This document shows positions 36,136-45,182 of a stretch of DNA of 64,000 nucleotides, piece by piece. Source of the DNA: Saccharibacillus deserti (GTDB lineage: Bacteria > Bacillota > Bacilli > Paenibacillales > Paenibacillaceae). The notes beneath the pieces were generated by a model. That model had not been told where the DNA came from, made no database searches, and was given only the letters and a program-made list of their open reading frames with translations. Both the position numbers and the translations under genes were made by a program. The DNA is taken from the NCBI RefSeq assembly GCF_013618475.1, contig NZ_JABJVN010000001.1:806001-870000 (forward strand), in the 5' to 3' direction. The stretch's first letter is position 1. Each line of letters opens with the position of its first letter.

Positions 36136-36570
36136 GTGCATACGCAGGTGAAATTCGAAGAGTTTACGCTGGGACAGACGTTCAGGACGTCTTCCCTGAT
36201 TCTGAGCAGGGCAAGCATTGTGGAATTCGCGTCCGTCTACGATCCGCAGTATATGCACCTGGACGAAGCCAAAGCGGCGGAAGGACGGTTCAAAGGATTG
36301 ATCGCTTCGGGGATTCAGACGATGGCGGTCTCTTTCAAGCTGTGGGTGGAAACGGGGGCGTACGGCGAAGAAGTGGTAGCGGGCACAGAAATGAACGACA
36401 TCCGCTTTATCAAACCGGTCTATCCGGAAGATGAGCTGCATGTCGAGGTCGAAGTGACCGGTCTGCAAGAAAGGCGCCGCAGCGGAATCGTAACCGTGCG
36501 ATTATCGACATTCAATCAAAAAAACGAAAAAGTATTCAGCGGAGAGCTGTCCGCCCTGGTGAGCCGGTAA
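36136..36570 (+). CDS. MaoC-family hot-dog dehydratase/enoyl-CoA hydratase-like
   Basis: A 144-residue hot-dog protein with the hydratase motif VYDPQYMHLDEAKA (Asp and His in the usual catalytic spacing) and GLIASGIQTMAVSFKL. GTG 36136 is taken as the start, but GTG 36148 is equally plausible because GGGGAG lies before it. It is probably co-transcribed with the aldehyde dehydrogenase. Substrate unknown. Confidence 0.78.
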   Translation: MHTQVKFEEFTLGQTFRTSSLILSRASIVEFASVYDPQYMHLDEAKAAEGRFKGLIASGIQTMAVSFKLWVETGAYGEEVVAGTEMNDIRFIKPVYPEDELHVEVEVTGLQERRRSGIVTVRLSTFNQKNEKVFSGELSALVSR

Positions 36571-36723
36571 GCCTGGGGGAATAGAGAGGCAGGTCCGAAG
36601 GCGTAACAAAGTTGTCATTCGATTGTAGTGTTCGAAGGAAGAGTCGTCTGCGCGTCATCTCTACAATGGATAAGGAGCTTGGCTTATACTTATCGATTGC
36701 AGAAGAAAGAAGGATGAAGCATT

Positions 36724-37941
36724 GTGACGACTTTACCGACACCCAAGGTTAAGGCGGCAGCGGGTACGCCTGCCGGCCGGATCAACGTGCTGGACCAACT
36801 GCGAGGCATCGCCCTGTTTGCGATTTTTATGTGCAATTTGTCGCATCTTGCCGGGGCTTCGATCGACGAAGGGGATGCGGTCGGCACGTTCCTGGCGCGG
36901 GCGATCGACGTCTTGTTCGGCAACAGCGCACGTCCGCTGTTCTCGTTCATGTTCGGCATCAGCATGATGCTGATCTTCGACGCCGCGGTTCGCAAAGGCC
37001 GGCAGCCTTATCCCATGCTGCTGCGGCGGATGGGGATGCTGCTGCTGTTCGGCGCGCTGCACGTATTTGCCGTCTGGAACGGCGATATCCTGTTCATGTA
37101 TGCGCTGGACGGATTTATGCTGATCTTGTTCCTATGGATGCCCAAGCCGCTGCTGCTTCTGTCGGGCATGCTGCTGTTTCTGATCTCGTCGTATGAACTG
37201 CAGGCTGCGATGAGTCCGGAAATATCGAATTGGCTGCTGACGTTTTCTCCGTCGAACTGGATCTATAACGGAATCTCCAAGCTGCCGAATCCGGATGTAT
37301 TCTTCTCGAATACCTACCTGGCTACCTCGTTCGGCGAGCTGGTGCTGGCGATCGAACATCTGACCTTTTTCCTGTTCGGCATGTACGCTTACCGCAGCGG
37401 CCTGTTCGTTCGTCTGCCGAAGTATCCGCGCCGGGCTGCGGGAATCGGGGCTCTGCTGCTTCTGCTCGGTTGGACGGGAAAATATATGTCCAGCGGCCTG
37501 TCGAGCGAAAACGCATGGATCATGACGCTGCATCCCGTCGCCTGCTTCTCGGTGACGATCGGAGCGGTGCTCCTGATCGTCGGACTGGCGGGACGGGAAG
37601 GCTCGGCGGCATCGCGTCTTCTGGAGCCGTTCCGTGCGGTCGGCCGGATGGCGTTCACCAACTATCTGATGCAGTCGCTGGTCTTCGTCACGTTGTTCAG
37701 CGCGTCGGGCGAAGGAGTCTTCGCTTCGCTCGGTGTCATCGGCAGTCTGCCGATGACCGCCGTCGTACCGATCGGGCTCGCCTTTTTTGCCCTGCAGATG
37801 GTCGCAAGCCGTTACTGGCTTCGAGCGTTCCTGTACGGTCCGTTTGAATGGTTGTGGAGAGCCGGCACCAATCTCGAATGGCCGGCATTCAAGAAACAAA
37901 GTCACGCGGAAGGGACGAACGAGACTCGGCACACAGCCTGA
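36724..37941 (+). CDS. DUF418-domain polytopic membrane protein
   Basis: A 405-residue membrane protein with about 10 hydrophobic segments. It opens with INVLDQLRGIALFAIFMCNL, the hallmark of the YeiB-like DUF418 group, and ends with a VGRMAFTNYLMQSL segment followed by GPFEWLWR, both conserved in the family. GTG 36724 is the start, with AGAAGAAAGAAGGATG upstream. Function is unknown; related acyltransferase-3-like folds suggest envelope modification. Confidence 0.82.
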   Translation: MTTLPTPKVKAAAGTPAGRINVLDQLRGIALFAIFMCNLSHLAGASIDEGDAVGTFLARAIDVLFGNSARPLFSFMFGISMMLIFDAAVRKGRQPYPMLLRRMGMLLLFGALHVFAVWNGDILFMYALDGFMLILFLWMPKPLLLLSGMLLFLISSYELQAAMSPEISNWLLTFSPSNWIYNGISKLPNPDVFFSNTYLATSFGELVLAIEHLTFFLFGMYAYRSGLFVRLPKYPRRAAGIGALLLLLGWTGKYMSSGLSSENAWIMTLHPVACFSVTIGAVLLIVGLAGREGSAASRLLEPFRAVGRMAFTNYLMQSLVFVTLFSASGEGVFASLGVIGSLPMTAVVPIGLAFFALQMVASRYWLRAFLYGPFEWLWRAGTNLEWPAFKKQSHAEGTNETRHTA

Positions 37942-38034
37942 CCGACGAAGTCATGCGACGTTGTCGACGGACCCGTGCACCCGGCTGTTGGCCCGGAATC
38001 CGGCTTCTGTCGTCTGTCGATACAGCCTCCGCGC

Positions 38035-38076
38035 AGCCGCCCTCACCGATCAACCGTTTCGGTGCAGGGCGGCTTT
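38035..38076. terminator. Bidirectional hairpin terminator
   Basis: AGCCGCCCT and AGGGCGGCT arms extended by CACCG and CGGTG with one bulge, between convergent DUF418 and XRE-cupin genes. The T run is short (TTT). Confidence 0.65.
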
Positions 38077-38086
38077 GTCATGCGCT

Positions 38087-38638
38087 TTATATCGGTTCCG
38101 CTTCCCTCGGGGTGTCGGTATAAACGGCGATCAGCACGATTGCCGTCTCTTCGCCTTCGTTCCAGACCCGGTGGGGAACGCCTGCGTTCCAACTGAAAGC
38201 ATCGCCTTCGCTCAGCACGTACCGATCTTCGCCCTGCTCGGCGGTAACCGTTCCCCGCACGACCACATGCACTTCTTCGCCTTCATGCGAATGGGGAGTG
38301 TCGCCCGACGAAGCGCCCGGTGCGAGTTCGACGATCGTCATGCGCAGATGGGGCGTACGTCCGATATGCGAGATCGAGACATGGCTTGTACCGCCGGCAG
38401 TTTGATGACGGTCTTTTTTGCGGGTAACCTGCATGCGATCTTCTTTTTTTAGCAGCAAATAAACCAGCGGCACATCCAGGGCTTCGGCAATTTGTTCGAG
38501 GGTGGAGATGGACGGCGATGTTTTATTGTTTTCGAGCTGGCTCATGAATCCCTGGGACAATCCGGTAGCGGCACAGATCGAAGCGATTGTGATCCCTTTG
38601 CGTTTGCGTACGGTACGTATATTGGAACCGAGATCCAT
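38087..38638 (-). CDS. XRE-family regulator with C-terminal cupin
   Basis: A 183-residue protein. Residues 1-60 are a helix-turn-helix (GSNIRTVRKRKGITIASICA, GLSQGFMSQLENNKTSPSIS); residues 105-180 are a small-molecule-binding cupin (PHSHEGEEVHVVVRGTVTAE, WNAGVPHRVWNEGEE). It is divergent from a DHA2 efflux pump and may regulate it, although the operator in that promoter looks like a TetR-family site. Confidence 0.82.
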   Translation of the reverse strand: MDLGSNIRTVRKRKGITIASICAATGLSQGFMSQLENNKTSPSISTLEQIAEALDVPLVYLLLKKEDRMQVTRKKDRHQTAGGTSHVSISHIGRTPHLRMTIVELAPGASSGDTPHSHEGEEVHVVVRGTVTAEQGEDRYVLSEGDAFSWNAGVPHRVWNEGEETAIVLIAVYTDTPREAEPI

Positions 38639-38745
38639 TTTTCCTGCTCCTTTTTGTCGGTTGGTAGGTCTTGCGTTTTTTTATCCTACCAACTTTCGCA
38701 ACGCTTCGCCAGCATTTGCCTTCCAGGCTGCGCATATGCTCTTAT

Positions 38746-38761
38746 AGACATAAATATGTCT
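38746..38761. promoter_or_regulatory. Palindrome upstream of the efflux pump promoter
   Basis: AGACAT-AAAT-ATGTCT, 6-bp arms, ending at the first base of the -35 hexamer of the pump promoter. It could be the binding site of the divergent XRE-cupin regulator. Confidence 0.45.
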
Positions 38762-38789
38762 TGACTCTGACCGGTCGGTCATCTAAGAT
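38761..38789 (+). promoter_or_regulatory. Efflux pump promoter with TetR-like operator in the spacer
   Basis: TTGACT (38761-38766), 17-base spacer, TAAGAT (38784-38789). The spacer contains TGACCG-GT-CGGTCA (38768-38781), the GACCGGTCGGTC-like site favoured by many TetR/AcrR repressors of drug pumps. A repressor bound there would exclude RNA polymerase. Confidence 0.65.
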
Positions 38790-38826
38790 GTACAACGAAC
38801 AATGAGAAAAGGCTGGTGGGCGGATC

Positions 38827-40323
38827 ATGAATCAAATCAATACCAAATGGATCGTAACCGGTCTGCTGCTCAGTATCCTGATGGCCGCGATGGACAACAC
38901 GATCGTTGCGACCGCCATGGGAACCATCGTCGCCGATCTTGGGGGATTGGACCAGTTCGTTTGGGTCACTTCCGCTTATATGGTCGCCACGATGGCGGGC
39001 ATGCCGATCTTCGGCAAGCTGTCCGATATGTACGGCCGCAAACGGTTTTTCGTCTTCGGATTGATCGTTTTCCTGATCGGTTCGGCGCTGTGCGGGCTCG
39101 CGCAGACGATGACGCAGCTCAGTATCTTCCGGGCGATCCAGGGAATCGGCGGCGGAGCGCTGATGCCGATTGCTTTCACCATTATCTTTGATACGTTCCC
39201 GCCCGAGAAACGGGGCAAGATGACGGGCATGCTGGGTGCGGTCTTCGGTTTGGCAAGCGTACTCGGACCTCTGCTCGGCGCCTACATTACCGACACGATC
39301 GGCTGGCACTGGGTCTTCTACGTCAATGTGCCGATCGGGATCGTGGCACTGGCGCTGATTCTTGTCTTCTACAAAGAATCGGCGGTGCATCAGAAACAGC
39401 GGATCGACTGGGCCGGCGCTTTTACGCTGGTCGTTGCCATCGTGGCCTTGATGTTCGCTCTTGAACTGGGCGGTTCCTACGGATGGAGCTCGATGCCGAT
39501 TATCGCGCTGTTTGCCGCATTCGCGATTTTCTTTGTCGCCTTTGTTGCTGTCGAACGCAAAGCGGCCGATCCGATTCTGCCGTTCTGGCTGTTCAAGCGT
39601 CCGCTGTTCGCGTCTTCCCAGATTCTCGCCTTTCTGTATGGGGCGACCTTTATCATCCTGACCGTCTATATTCCGCTGTTCGTTCAGGCCGTTTACGGCG
39701 GTTCGGCCACCAATGCCGGTCTGATTCTGACGCCGATGATGTTGGGTTCGGTAGCCGGCAGCGCCATCGGCGGTATTTACCAGACGAAAATTTCGTTCCG
39801 CCGTTTGATGACCGTGTCCGTGATTTCGTTCTTCGCGGGTATGGCGCTGCTCGCTTTCATGACGCCGGATACATCGCGTCTGCTGCTGACGGTCTATATG
39901 GTTCTGGCAGGGTTCGGGGTCGGATTCTCGTTCTCGATGCTTCCGACCGCTTCCATGCACAATCTGGAGCCGAGATATCGGGGAACGGCGAACTCGACCA
40001 ACTCGTTCCTGCGTTCTTTCGGCATGACGATGGGTATCACGGTCTTTGGCGCCATTCAGAGCAGTGTGCTCGCGAATCGGCTGGCCGAAGCGTTCGCCGG
40101 GCAGGAAGGCGGAGCCGCCGCCGGATTCGGAGGCGATCTGCGCCAAGTCTTCCAGTCCGATGTACGCTCGCAGATTCCGCCGGATATTCTCGACAAAATC
40201 GTAAATGCGATGTCGGATTCGATTACGGCGATGTTCCTCTATGCACTGGTGCCGATCGCACTGGCCGCAGTCGCTGTCGCCTTCATGGGCAAAGACAAAG
40301 CCGGTTCGGAAGAAACGAAATAG
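38827..40323 (+). CDS. DHA2-family MFS drug efflux transporter
   Basis: A 498-residue transporter with 14 hydrophobic segments. The N-terminus MAAMDNTIVATAMGTIVADL is motif D1 of the 14-TMS DHA2 (EmrB/QacA) family; GKLSDMYGRKRFF is motif A, and GAVFGLASVLGPLLGA resembles motif C of antiporters. It is a probable proton-coupled multidrug exporter. Start ATG 38827 follows GGTGGGCGG. Expression is probably repressor-controlled through the operators upstream. Confidence 0.87.
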   Translation: MNQINTKWIVTGLLLSILMAAMDNTIVATAMGTIVADLGGLDQFVWVTSAYMVATMAGMPIFGKLSDMYGRKRFFVFGLIVFLIGSALCGLAQTMTQLSIFRAIQGIGGGALMPIAFTIIFDTFPPEKRGKMTGMLGAVFGLASVLGPLLGAYITDTIGWHWVFYVNVPIGIVALALILVFYKESAVHQKQRIDWAGAFTLVVAIVALMFALELGGSYGWSSMPIIALFAAFAIFFVAFVAVERKAADPILPFWLFKRPLFASSQILAFLYGATFIILTVYIPLFVQAVYGGSATNAGLILTPMMLGSVAGSAIGGIYQTKISFRRLMTVSVISFFAGMALLAFMTPDTSRLLLTVYMVLAGFGVGFSFSMLPTASMHNLEPRYRGTANSTNSFLRSFGMTMGITVFGAIQSSVLANRLAEAFAGQEGGAAAGFGGDLRQVFQSDVRSQIPPDILDKIVNAMSDSITAMFLYALVPIALAAVAVAFMGKDKAGSEETK

Positions 40324-40387
40324 ACCGCTCTTAGCGGTGTCCGAAAAAGAAATCCTGCCGCAGTCCGTATCGGCAGCTGGGCGATTC

Positions 40388-40431
40388 AAAAAGACTGCTC
40401 CGCCGGAACATTCCGGCCGGGCAGTCTTTTT
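40388..40431 (+). terminator. Intrinsic terminator after the DHA2 transporter
   Basis: AAAAAGACTGC and GCAGTCTTTTT arms extended by CCGG pairs. It also faces the end of the minus-strand small exported protein. Confidence 0.88.
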
Positions 40432-40493
40432 GCTGTGTCTGCCGCCGGCTTCCTTATCTATTCGGGCGGGCCGGGGCTTGACGTCCGGAACGT

Positions 40494-40829
40494 TCAGGAG
40501 TCGAAGCGATCGGCCAGCAGCCGGACAGATAAGCGGCAGGCGGATACAAGTCTTAAATCGGGCGGCTCGGCAAGTCCGATCAGCAGCTGAACTCCGGCGA
40601 ACGGATCGCTAAGAGACAGAGTCGACACGCCGAAACTGCCCGATACGCCTCCCAAGTTGAAGGTCAAATCACCGGCAAAAGAAGGCACGGGGTCGGCAGG
40701 GCGCGGATCCAGTCCGTAAGTTTCCTGCAGGCGGCGAAGTTCGGTCTCGGAAACTTGAACATCGGCGGCACTTGCCACTGCAGGCGACATCAGCAGGAGC
40801 GCCAGGCCCGCAAAGATTACTTTTTTCAT
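40494..40829 (-). CDS. Small exported protein of unknown function
   Basis: A 111-residue protein with a clean signal peptide (KKVIFAGLALLLMSPAVASA, cut after ASA). The mature part has SETELRRLQETYGLDPRP and a short beta-rich stretch (GDLTFNLGGVSGSFGVSTLS), with no known motif. The start ATG 40829 has AGGTGAA upstream and lies 4 bases after the stop of the large minus-strand gene, so the two are one transcript. Confidence 0.55.
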   Translation of the reverse strand: MKKVIFAGLALLLMSPAVASAADVQVSETELRRLQETYGLDPRPADPVPSFAGDLTFNLGGVSGSFGVSTLSLSDPFAGVQLLIGLAEPPDLRLVSACRLSVRLLADRFDS

Positions 40830-40833
40830 CGAT

Positions 40834-42540
40834 TCACCTGTTTCTATGAGAAGATTCGGGCAGAAGCGCCGCAAGGTTTTGCAGGGCGCCCTGCAGACCG
40901 GGTTCGGCTTTTTGGGCAAGCCGGACGAGCTTTGCCTGTCCGCCGAACAGGCGGTACAGCACGTTCTCCCGTTCATGGGTTTCAAGCGGCTCGAGCTGTT
41001 TATGTACGATTCCGGCAAGTTCCGCCGAGTCGATCGGAGCATGTTTCATCGGTTTGGCCGACTGTCCGCTTGCCCGCAGGATAGCGATAAGCACAGGCAG
41101 TGTATGGATATCCGGAGAATGTGCTTCGGCAAAAGCATCTGCGTACTCATCCTGCGCCGATTGATGCTCCGTATCGACCAGGTCCATGTAGCGCAGCATT
41201 AGCGGGAAATAGGCTTTGCTGTACAGGCCCAGTCCGAACACCGCATAAGTGCCGGGCATCACCGATTTTTCGCTGGGCGGCGTATCGTTGTACCAGGTGA
41301 ACTCTTTCATGGCCAGTTCCGCATATTCGGCGATCGCAGGGAATATTTCGGGATATTGAAGCGCATTGGCAAAAAAGCGGTGAAGAGGCGATTTGGCCAG
41401 CTTTTTCAGCGGAAGCAGAGGTTTGGCCGCACTTTTGAGCTTGAGTGCATATTCGTTCGTGAAGCCCTGGCGCAGCAGATCGCACAAGTAATCCAGCGCT
41501 TCGAGGTAGGCCGCCGCTTCTTCGCGGACAATCTTCAGCTCGATTTGCTGCAGAATATCGTTCGCTGTGCCCCGGAACAGACTGCCGATTCGTTCGCTCT
41601 CTACCGAGCCGCTGCCGGTCTTCAGATACAGGGCCGCCGTCTCGGAATCGAGCATCGCCGCATAACGCAGATACTCCAGCCGAAGATTGGGTTCGGACTC
41701 CCCGATCTTGAGCGCGGCAAACAGGAAGAAATCCAGTGCTTCTTGATCGACGATTGGACGCCGGGCTTCGGGTTTGAGCGTGAAGCTCAGCGAATATTTG
41801 CCCGAGGCGGCGAAGTGAACGGGGAGGAAATACGTCTCCGCCCACTGCCGCAGCGCCCGCTTGTATTCGCCTCGCCATCCGGCCAACCGTTCGGGTTGGT
41901 CGCGGAATTTGCGGTTCACGCCGTTTAGCAGTTCACCGATTCGACCGGGGTCGGGTACAAGGCGTCCTTCGGGGAGCAAATCCGGATTCAACAGCCAGGA
42001 AGCGAAGAAAAACAGGTCTTTGGGTTTGGGGCGGGCCGGCGAATCCGACAAGACTTTCTCGGAGATAAACCGGTCCAGAGTTTCCCGTATCCGGGTTCGG
42101 GCGGCCTCGTCTATCAAGGTTTCGGCAAGTTTCAGCGTGGGGGAGGGATCGGACCGGCGGAATTCCAGTTCGACGTCCAGACGATAATCGAAAAAGCGCG
42201 GGCCCATTGTTCCCGACTGCCGCAGTTCAAGCAGGTTGTTCAGCAGTTCGGGCCAGAATTCGCTGCGCAGATGCTCGTCGGTCAGTTTTTCCGCGTCGCA
42301 TTCCAGTTCGAATTTGTAGGAACTGTCGCTCCAATCCAGCGGGAGATACACATCGATAGCCAGCTCAAAAGGTGTTCGGCCCGGCTTGGGAATCAAACGC
42401 GTGATTTTGACATACCGGAAGATGCCCGCCTGAAGAGGACTCCAGTCTTTCATTTGATCGATCTGCTGCTTTTCCCTATTATAAATATCGCTCAACCGGC
42501 TCCAAACTTCCTGCAAAAAAAGGGAAGACGGGCTGTCCAT
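40834..42540 (-). CDS. Large conserved protein of unknown function (possibly DUF6138)
   Basis: A 568-residue soluble, mostly helical protein without signal peptide or TM. Recognisable segments include SLSDIYNREK-like N-terminal helices, DLFFFASWLLNPDLLPEGRL and FGLGLYSKAYFPLMLRYMDL. The overall pattern reminds me of the DUF6138 family of Paenibacillus-type genomes, but this is recalled, not searched. GGAGGAACTGCC precedes ATG 42540. It is divergent from a SUKH/HEAT gene. No catalytic motif was identified. Confidence 0.5.
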   Translation of the reverse strand: MDSPSSLFLQEVWSRLSDIYNREKQQIDQMKDWSPLQAGIFRYVKITRLIPKPGRTPFELAIDVYLPLDWSDSSYKFELECDAEKLTDEHLRSEFWPELLNNLLELRQSGTMGPRFFDYRLDVELEFRRSDPSPTLKLAETLIDEAARTRIRETLDRFISEKVLSDSPARPKPKDLFFFASWLLNPDLLPEGRLVPDPGRIGELLNGVNRKFRDQPERLAGWRGEYKRALRQWAETYFLPVHFAASGKYSLSFTLKPEARRPIVDQEALDFFLFAALKIGESEPNLRLEYLRYAAMLDSETAALYLKTGSGSVESERIGSLFRGTANDILQQIELKIVREEAAAYLEALDYLCDLLRQGFTNEYALKLKSAAKPLLPLKKLAKSPLHRFFANALQYPEIFPAIAEYAELAMKEFTWYNDTPPSEKSVMPGTYAVFGLGLYSKAYFPLMLRYMDLVDTEHQSAQDEYADAFAEAHSPDIHTLPVLIAILRASGQSAKPMKHAPIDSAELAGIVHKQLEPLETHERENVLYRLFGGQAKLVRLAQKAEPGLQGALQNLAALLPESSHRNR

Positions 42541-42803
42541 GGCAGTTCCTCCTTATATCCCTCATAAATCCTTGAAAAAGAAAAATAAATAGGTAATTTG
42601 GGATTTTGCACAAAACACCCCAACGAGTTACAATCAAGCTCAGTGGCAGATTAGGGAAAGCATACCAACCGTTACAAGTGGGAATTATAGCATACAAGCG
42701 ATATAAAAAACCATATCGTTCACGTAAGAGAAACGTTTCGATCAGGGTGCTGCAGCAGGCCTCACCCACAAGATCGGCCGCCTATTTCAGGGAGGGGAAC
42801 GAA

Positions 42804-44186
42804 GTGAAAAAGCAGGTTCAGTTGGAACGCATTATCTGGAAGCTGAAGATGGCGGCGCGGCGGGACGCAGTTTTGAAAGAATTCGGAGCGAACCGGCACG
42901 GTTACCGGATGAACGAACCGATCGAAGCGGACAAGATCGAATCTTTCGAAAAGAAAACGGGGATTGCGCTTCCGGCCGAGTTTTCCGAATTCCTGCAAAC
43001 CGTCGGCAACGGCGGAGCGGGACCTTATTACGGGATCTCGGAGCTGGATGCCGGGCATCCGCCGGGGCTGCTGAATCGGGAATGCCGGCTCGCTCCGGAC
43101 ATGGCGCAGGAAGAGTGGGGGGAACTGACCGCTTTTATGGATGATTCTTCGCTAAACGAACCGGAGAAAGAACGCCTGCGAGGCGAATTGTACGGCGGGC
43201 TGCTGGATATCGGAACGATGGGTTGGACGTTCGAAATGATGCTGGTGGTAACGGGGGCTTACCGCGGAAGGATCGTTTATATCGACCGCAGTCATCAGAT
43301 TCCTTTTTTTACCTATGAAGCGAATTTCCTCGAATGGTACGAACGCTGGTTGGACGAGATTATCGGCGGCTACGATACGGGCTGGTTCGAAATGGAAGAA
43401 GCCCGCGACGAGGGGATACTGATCGATCTCTATCTATCGAGTCTGGAAGAAAAAGTGAAAGTCAGTGCGATCCGGGGGATGCACAAACTGCTGAAATTGA
43501 AGCAGGAAACACGGGCGTTTCTGCTGGAACAGTGCGACGATGTTTCGCCTGCGGTGCGTATGGCCGCTCTGGAAATCCTGGCCCAAAAAGATTACGCGGA
43601 AGCGGTACCTCGGTTGGAACAGGCGCTGGGCAGTCCGATCGCGGAAGAACGCCTGAACGCCGCCCGCCAGATCGATGCGCATGGAGAACCGGGCGGGGGA
43701 AGCTTGGCCCATGTGCTGTCGAGCCTGCTTCCGGAAGAAACCGATGCCCGGGTGCTGTGCCAATCCGCCCGTATTCTGGAACAAGGCCCCGTTAACCCGC
43801 TTCATCTGCTGATCCCGCTGTTTGATTGTCCGGATTCCGATATTCGCCGGGAAGCGGTTTTTCATGCGGGGCGGCTGCCCGGCAGACAGGCCTGGGCAGA
43901 AGCATTCGGCGCGGCGCTGAGCGATGCGGACGGGAAAGTGCGCCGTGCGGCGCTGGGCGCGCTTGAAGGCATTCCGCTGCCGGAACTGCTGCCCCGGTAT
44001 GAACGTCTGCTGCACGATGCCGAGCCGGATACCGAAATGCGGCGTATGGTGCTTCGGAGATTGGACGAATACGGAGAACGGGCCCGGACACTGCTGGAGC
44101 GGCTGAGCGCGGACGAAGATCCGGAGATCGGCAGGGAAGCCCGGCACAAGATCGAACGGCTGAAAGTTAAAGTGAACAAGTCGTGA
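42804..44186 (+). CDS. SMI1/KNR4 (SUKH) domain protein with HEAT-like repeats (paralogue 1)
   Basis: A 460-residue protein. The N-terminal SUKH fold (about 35-215) shows IESFEKKTGIALPAEFSEFL, VGNGGAGPYYGI, LDIGTMGWTFEMMLVVTG and FLEWYERWLDEI. HEAT-like repeats (about 225-455) follow, with units such as VSPAVRMAALEILAQKDYAE. SUKH proteins are often immunity proteins against polymorphic toxins; SUKH fused to HEAT may also be a general scaffold. GTG 42804 has GGGAGGGG upstream; the longer frame to 42606 has no support. A paralogue lies at 51276. Confidence 0.75.
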   Translation: MKKQVQLERIIWKLKMAARRDAVLKEFGANRHGYRMNEPIEADKIESFEKKTGIALPAEFSEFLQTVGNGGAGPYYGISELDAGHPPGLLNRECRLAPDMAQEEWGELTAFMDDSSLNEPEKERLRGELYGGLLDIGTMGWTFEMMLVVTGAYRGRIVYIDRSHQIPFFTYEANFLEWYERWLDEIIGGYDTGWFEMEEARDEGILIDLYLSSLEEKVKVSAIRGMHKLLKLKQETRAFLLEQCDDVSPAVRMAALEILAQKDYAEAVPRLEQALGSPIAEERLNAARQIDAHGEPGGGSLAHVLSSLLPEETDARVLCQSARILEQGPVNPLHLLIPLFDCPDSDIRREAVFHAGRLPGRQAWAEAFGAALSDADGKVRRAALGALEGIPLPELLPRYERLLHDAEPDTEMRRMVLRRLDEYGERARTLLERLSADEDPEIGREARHKIERLKVKVNKS

Positions 44187-44271
44187 ATAAAGCGTTTTCT
44201 TTGCCGCTTCTTTTCGATTGGGACTATAATGGAACAAAGCACGAAATCGAAAAAGACGGGAGAGGGTAACG

Positions 44272-45096
44272 ATGGAAGCCTGCCTGCTGATTCACGGTTT
44301 CACGGGCGGCGTGCATGAACTGGCGCCGCTTGCCGGCTTTTTGGAAAGCAAAGGAATACGGGTCGGGACGTTCACGCTCAGCGGTCACGGCGGAAGCCGA
44401 AAAGAAATGCAGGATGCGGGCAGCCGGGAATGGATCGCCAGCGCGGAAGCCGCATTGGGAAAGCTGCTGGACGAACACGGGCAGGTGCATCTGATCGGCT
44501 TCTCGACGGGCGCGCTGATCGCAACGAGGCTGGCCGCTTTGTACAAAGAGCGAATCGCTTCGCTGACGCTGCTGTCCACGCCGGTATTTCCGCTCCATCC
44601 GCCCGCGATCGCCAGAACCCTGGTTCAACCCAAGATGGTCGGCCGGTACATCCGCAATCTGTTCATTGTGCCTTCCCGCGCCGCAAGGGAGTTTTACCGG
44701 CTTGTCGACGAATCGCTTGAATGGTATGAAGAAGCCCAGGCTCCGGCATTGATCGTGCAGGGAGCCAAAGACCATCTGGTCAAACCCCGCAGTGCCGCCT
44801 ATTTGCAGGAACGGCTGGGAGCCGAGCGGAAAGAACTGCTGATTCTTTCGCGCAGCGGGCATCTGGTCTGTCATTCGCCCGATCAGCTCGAATTGTTCGA
44901 TACCGTCTTGGATCATGTGAAGAGAGCCTCGGACAGCCCGCCAACCCCTCCTGCGAAATCTTCCGATTCTGCCGCGCGTACCGAAGATAACCGCACCGGC
45001 AGGTCGAACCCGTCTAACCGAAAGATCAAAACCGATCCGCCAAGCTTCGTTCCCCGTGAACGGGCTTTTTTTATGCGCGAAGAAAAGATATTGTAA
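44272..45096 (+). CDS. Alpha/beta hydrolase, carboxylesterase type
   Basis: A 274-residue frame. The hydrolase fold spans about residues 1-220: oxyanion-region ACLLIHGFTGGVHEL, nucleophile Ser78 in IGFSTGA, Asp in VQGAKDHLVKP and His in SRSGHLVCHSP. It is similar to Est30/YvaK-like carboxylesterases or monoacylglycerol lipases. The last 50 residues are low-complexity and extend through the terminator hairpin at 45045-45075, which is unusual and may reflect loss of the normal stop. Confidence 0.8.
   Translation: MEACLLIHGFTGGVHELAPLAGFLESKGIRVGTFTLSGHGGSRKEMQDAGSREWIASAEAALGKLLDEHGQVHLIGFSTGALIATRLAALYKERIASLTLLSTPVFPLHPPAIARTLVQPKMVGRYIRNLFIVPSRAAREFYRLVDESLEWYEEAQAPALIVQGAKDHLVKPRSAAYLQERLGAERKELLILSRSGHLVCHSPDQLELFDTVLDHVKRASDSPPTPPAKSSDSAARTEDNRTGRSNPSNRKIKTDPPSFVPRERAFFMREEKIL
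45045..45075 (+). terminator. Intrinsic terminator overlapping the hydrolase 3' end
   Basis: AGCTTCGTTC and GAACGGGCT pair with two G-T pairs and one bulge, followed by T7. It lies inside the open frame of the hydrolase, 20 bases before its stop codon. Confidence 0.65.
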
Positions 45097-45130
45097 TTAT
45101 CATATTGAAAATATCAAAAAGATATGATAA
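45097..45130. promoter_or_regulatory. 9-bp inverted repeat upstream of the SPFH/NAD-kinase-like operon
   Basis: TTATCATAT (45097-45105) and ATATGATAA (45122-45130) are perfect arms with a 16-base AT-rich centre. The next gene starts 53 bases downstream. It is too far spaced for a terminator and has no T run, so an operator for a dimeric regulator is likelier. Confidence 0.5.
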
Positions 45131-45182
45131 AGTTTCGTTAAAGTCGAAATGACAATATTGAACAAGAAAGCGGGGAATTCTT

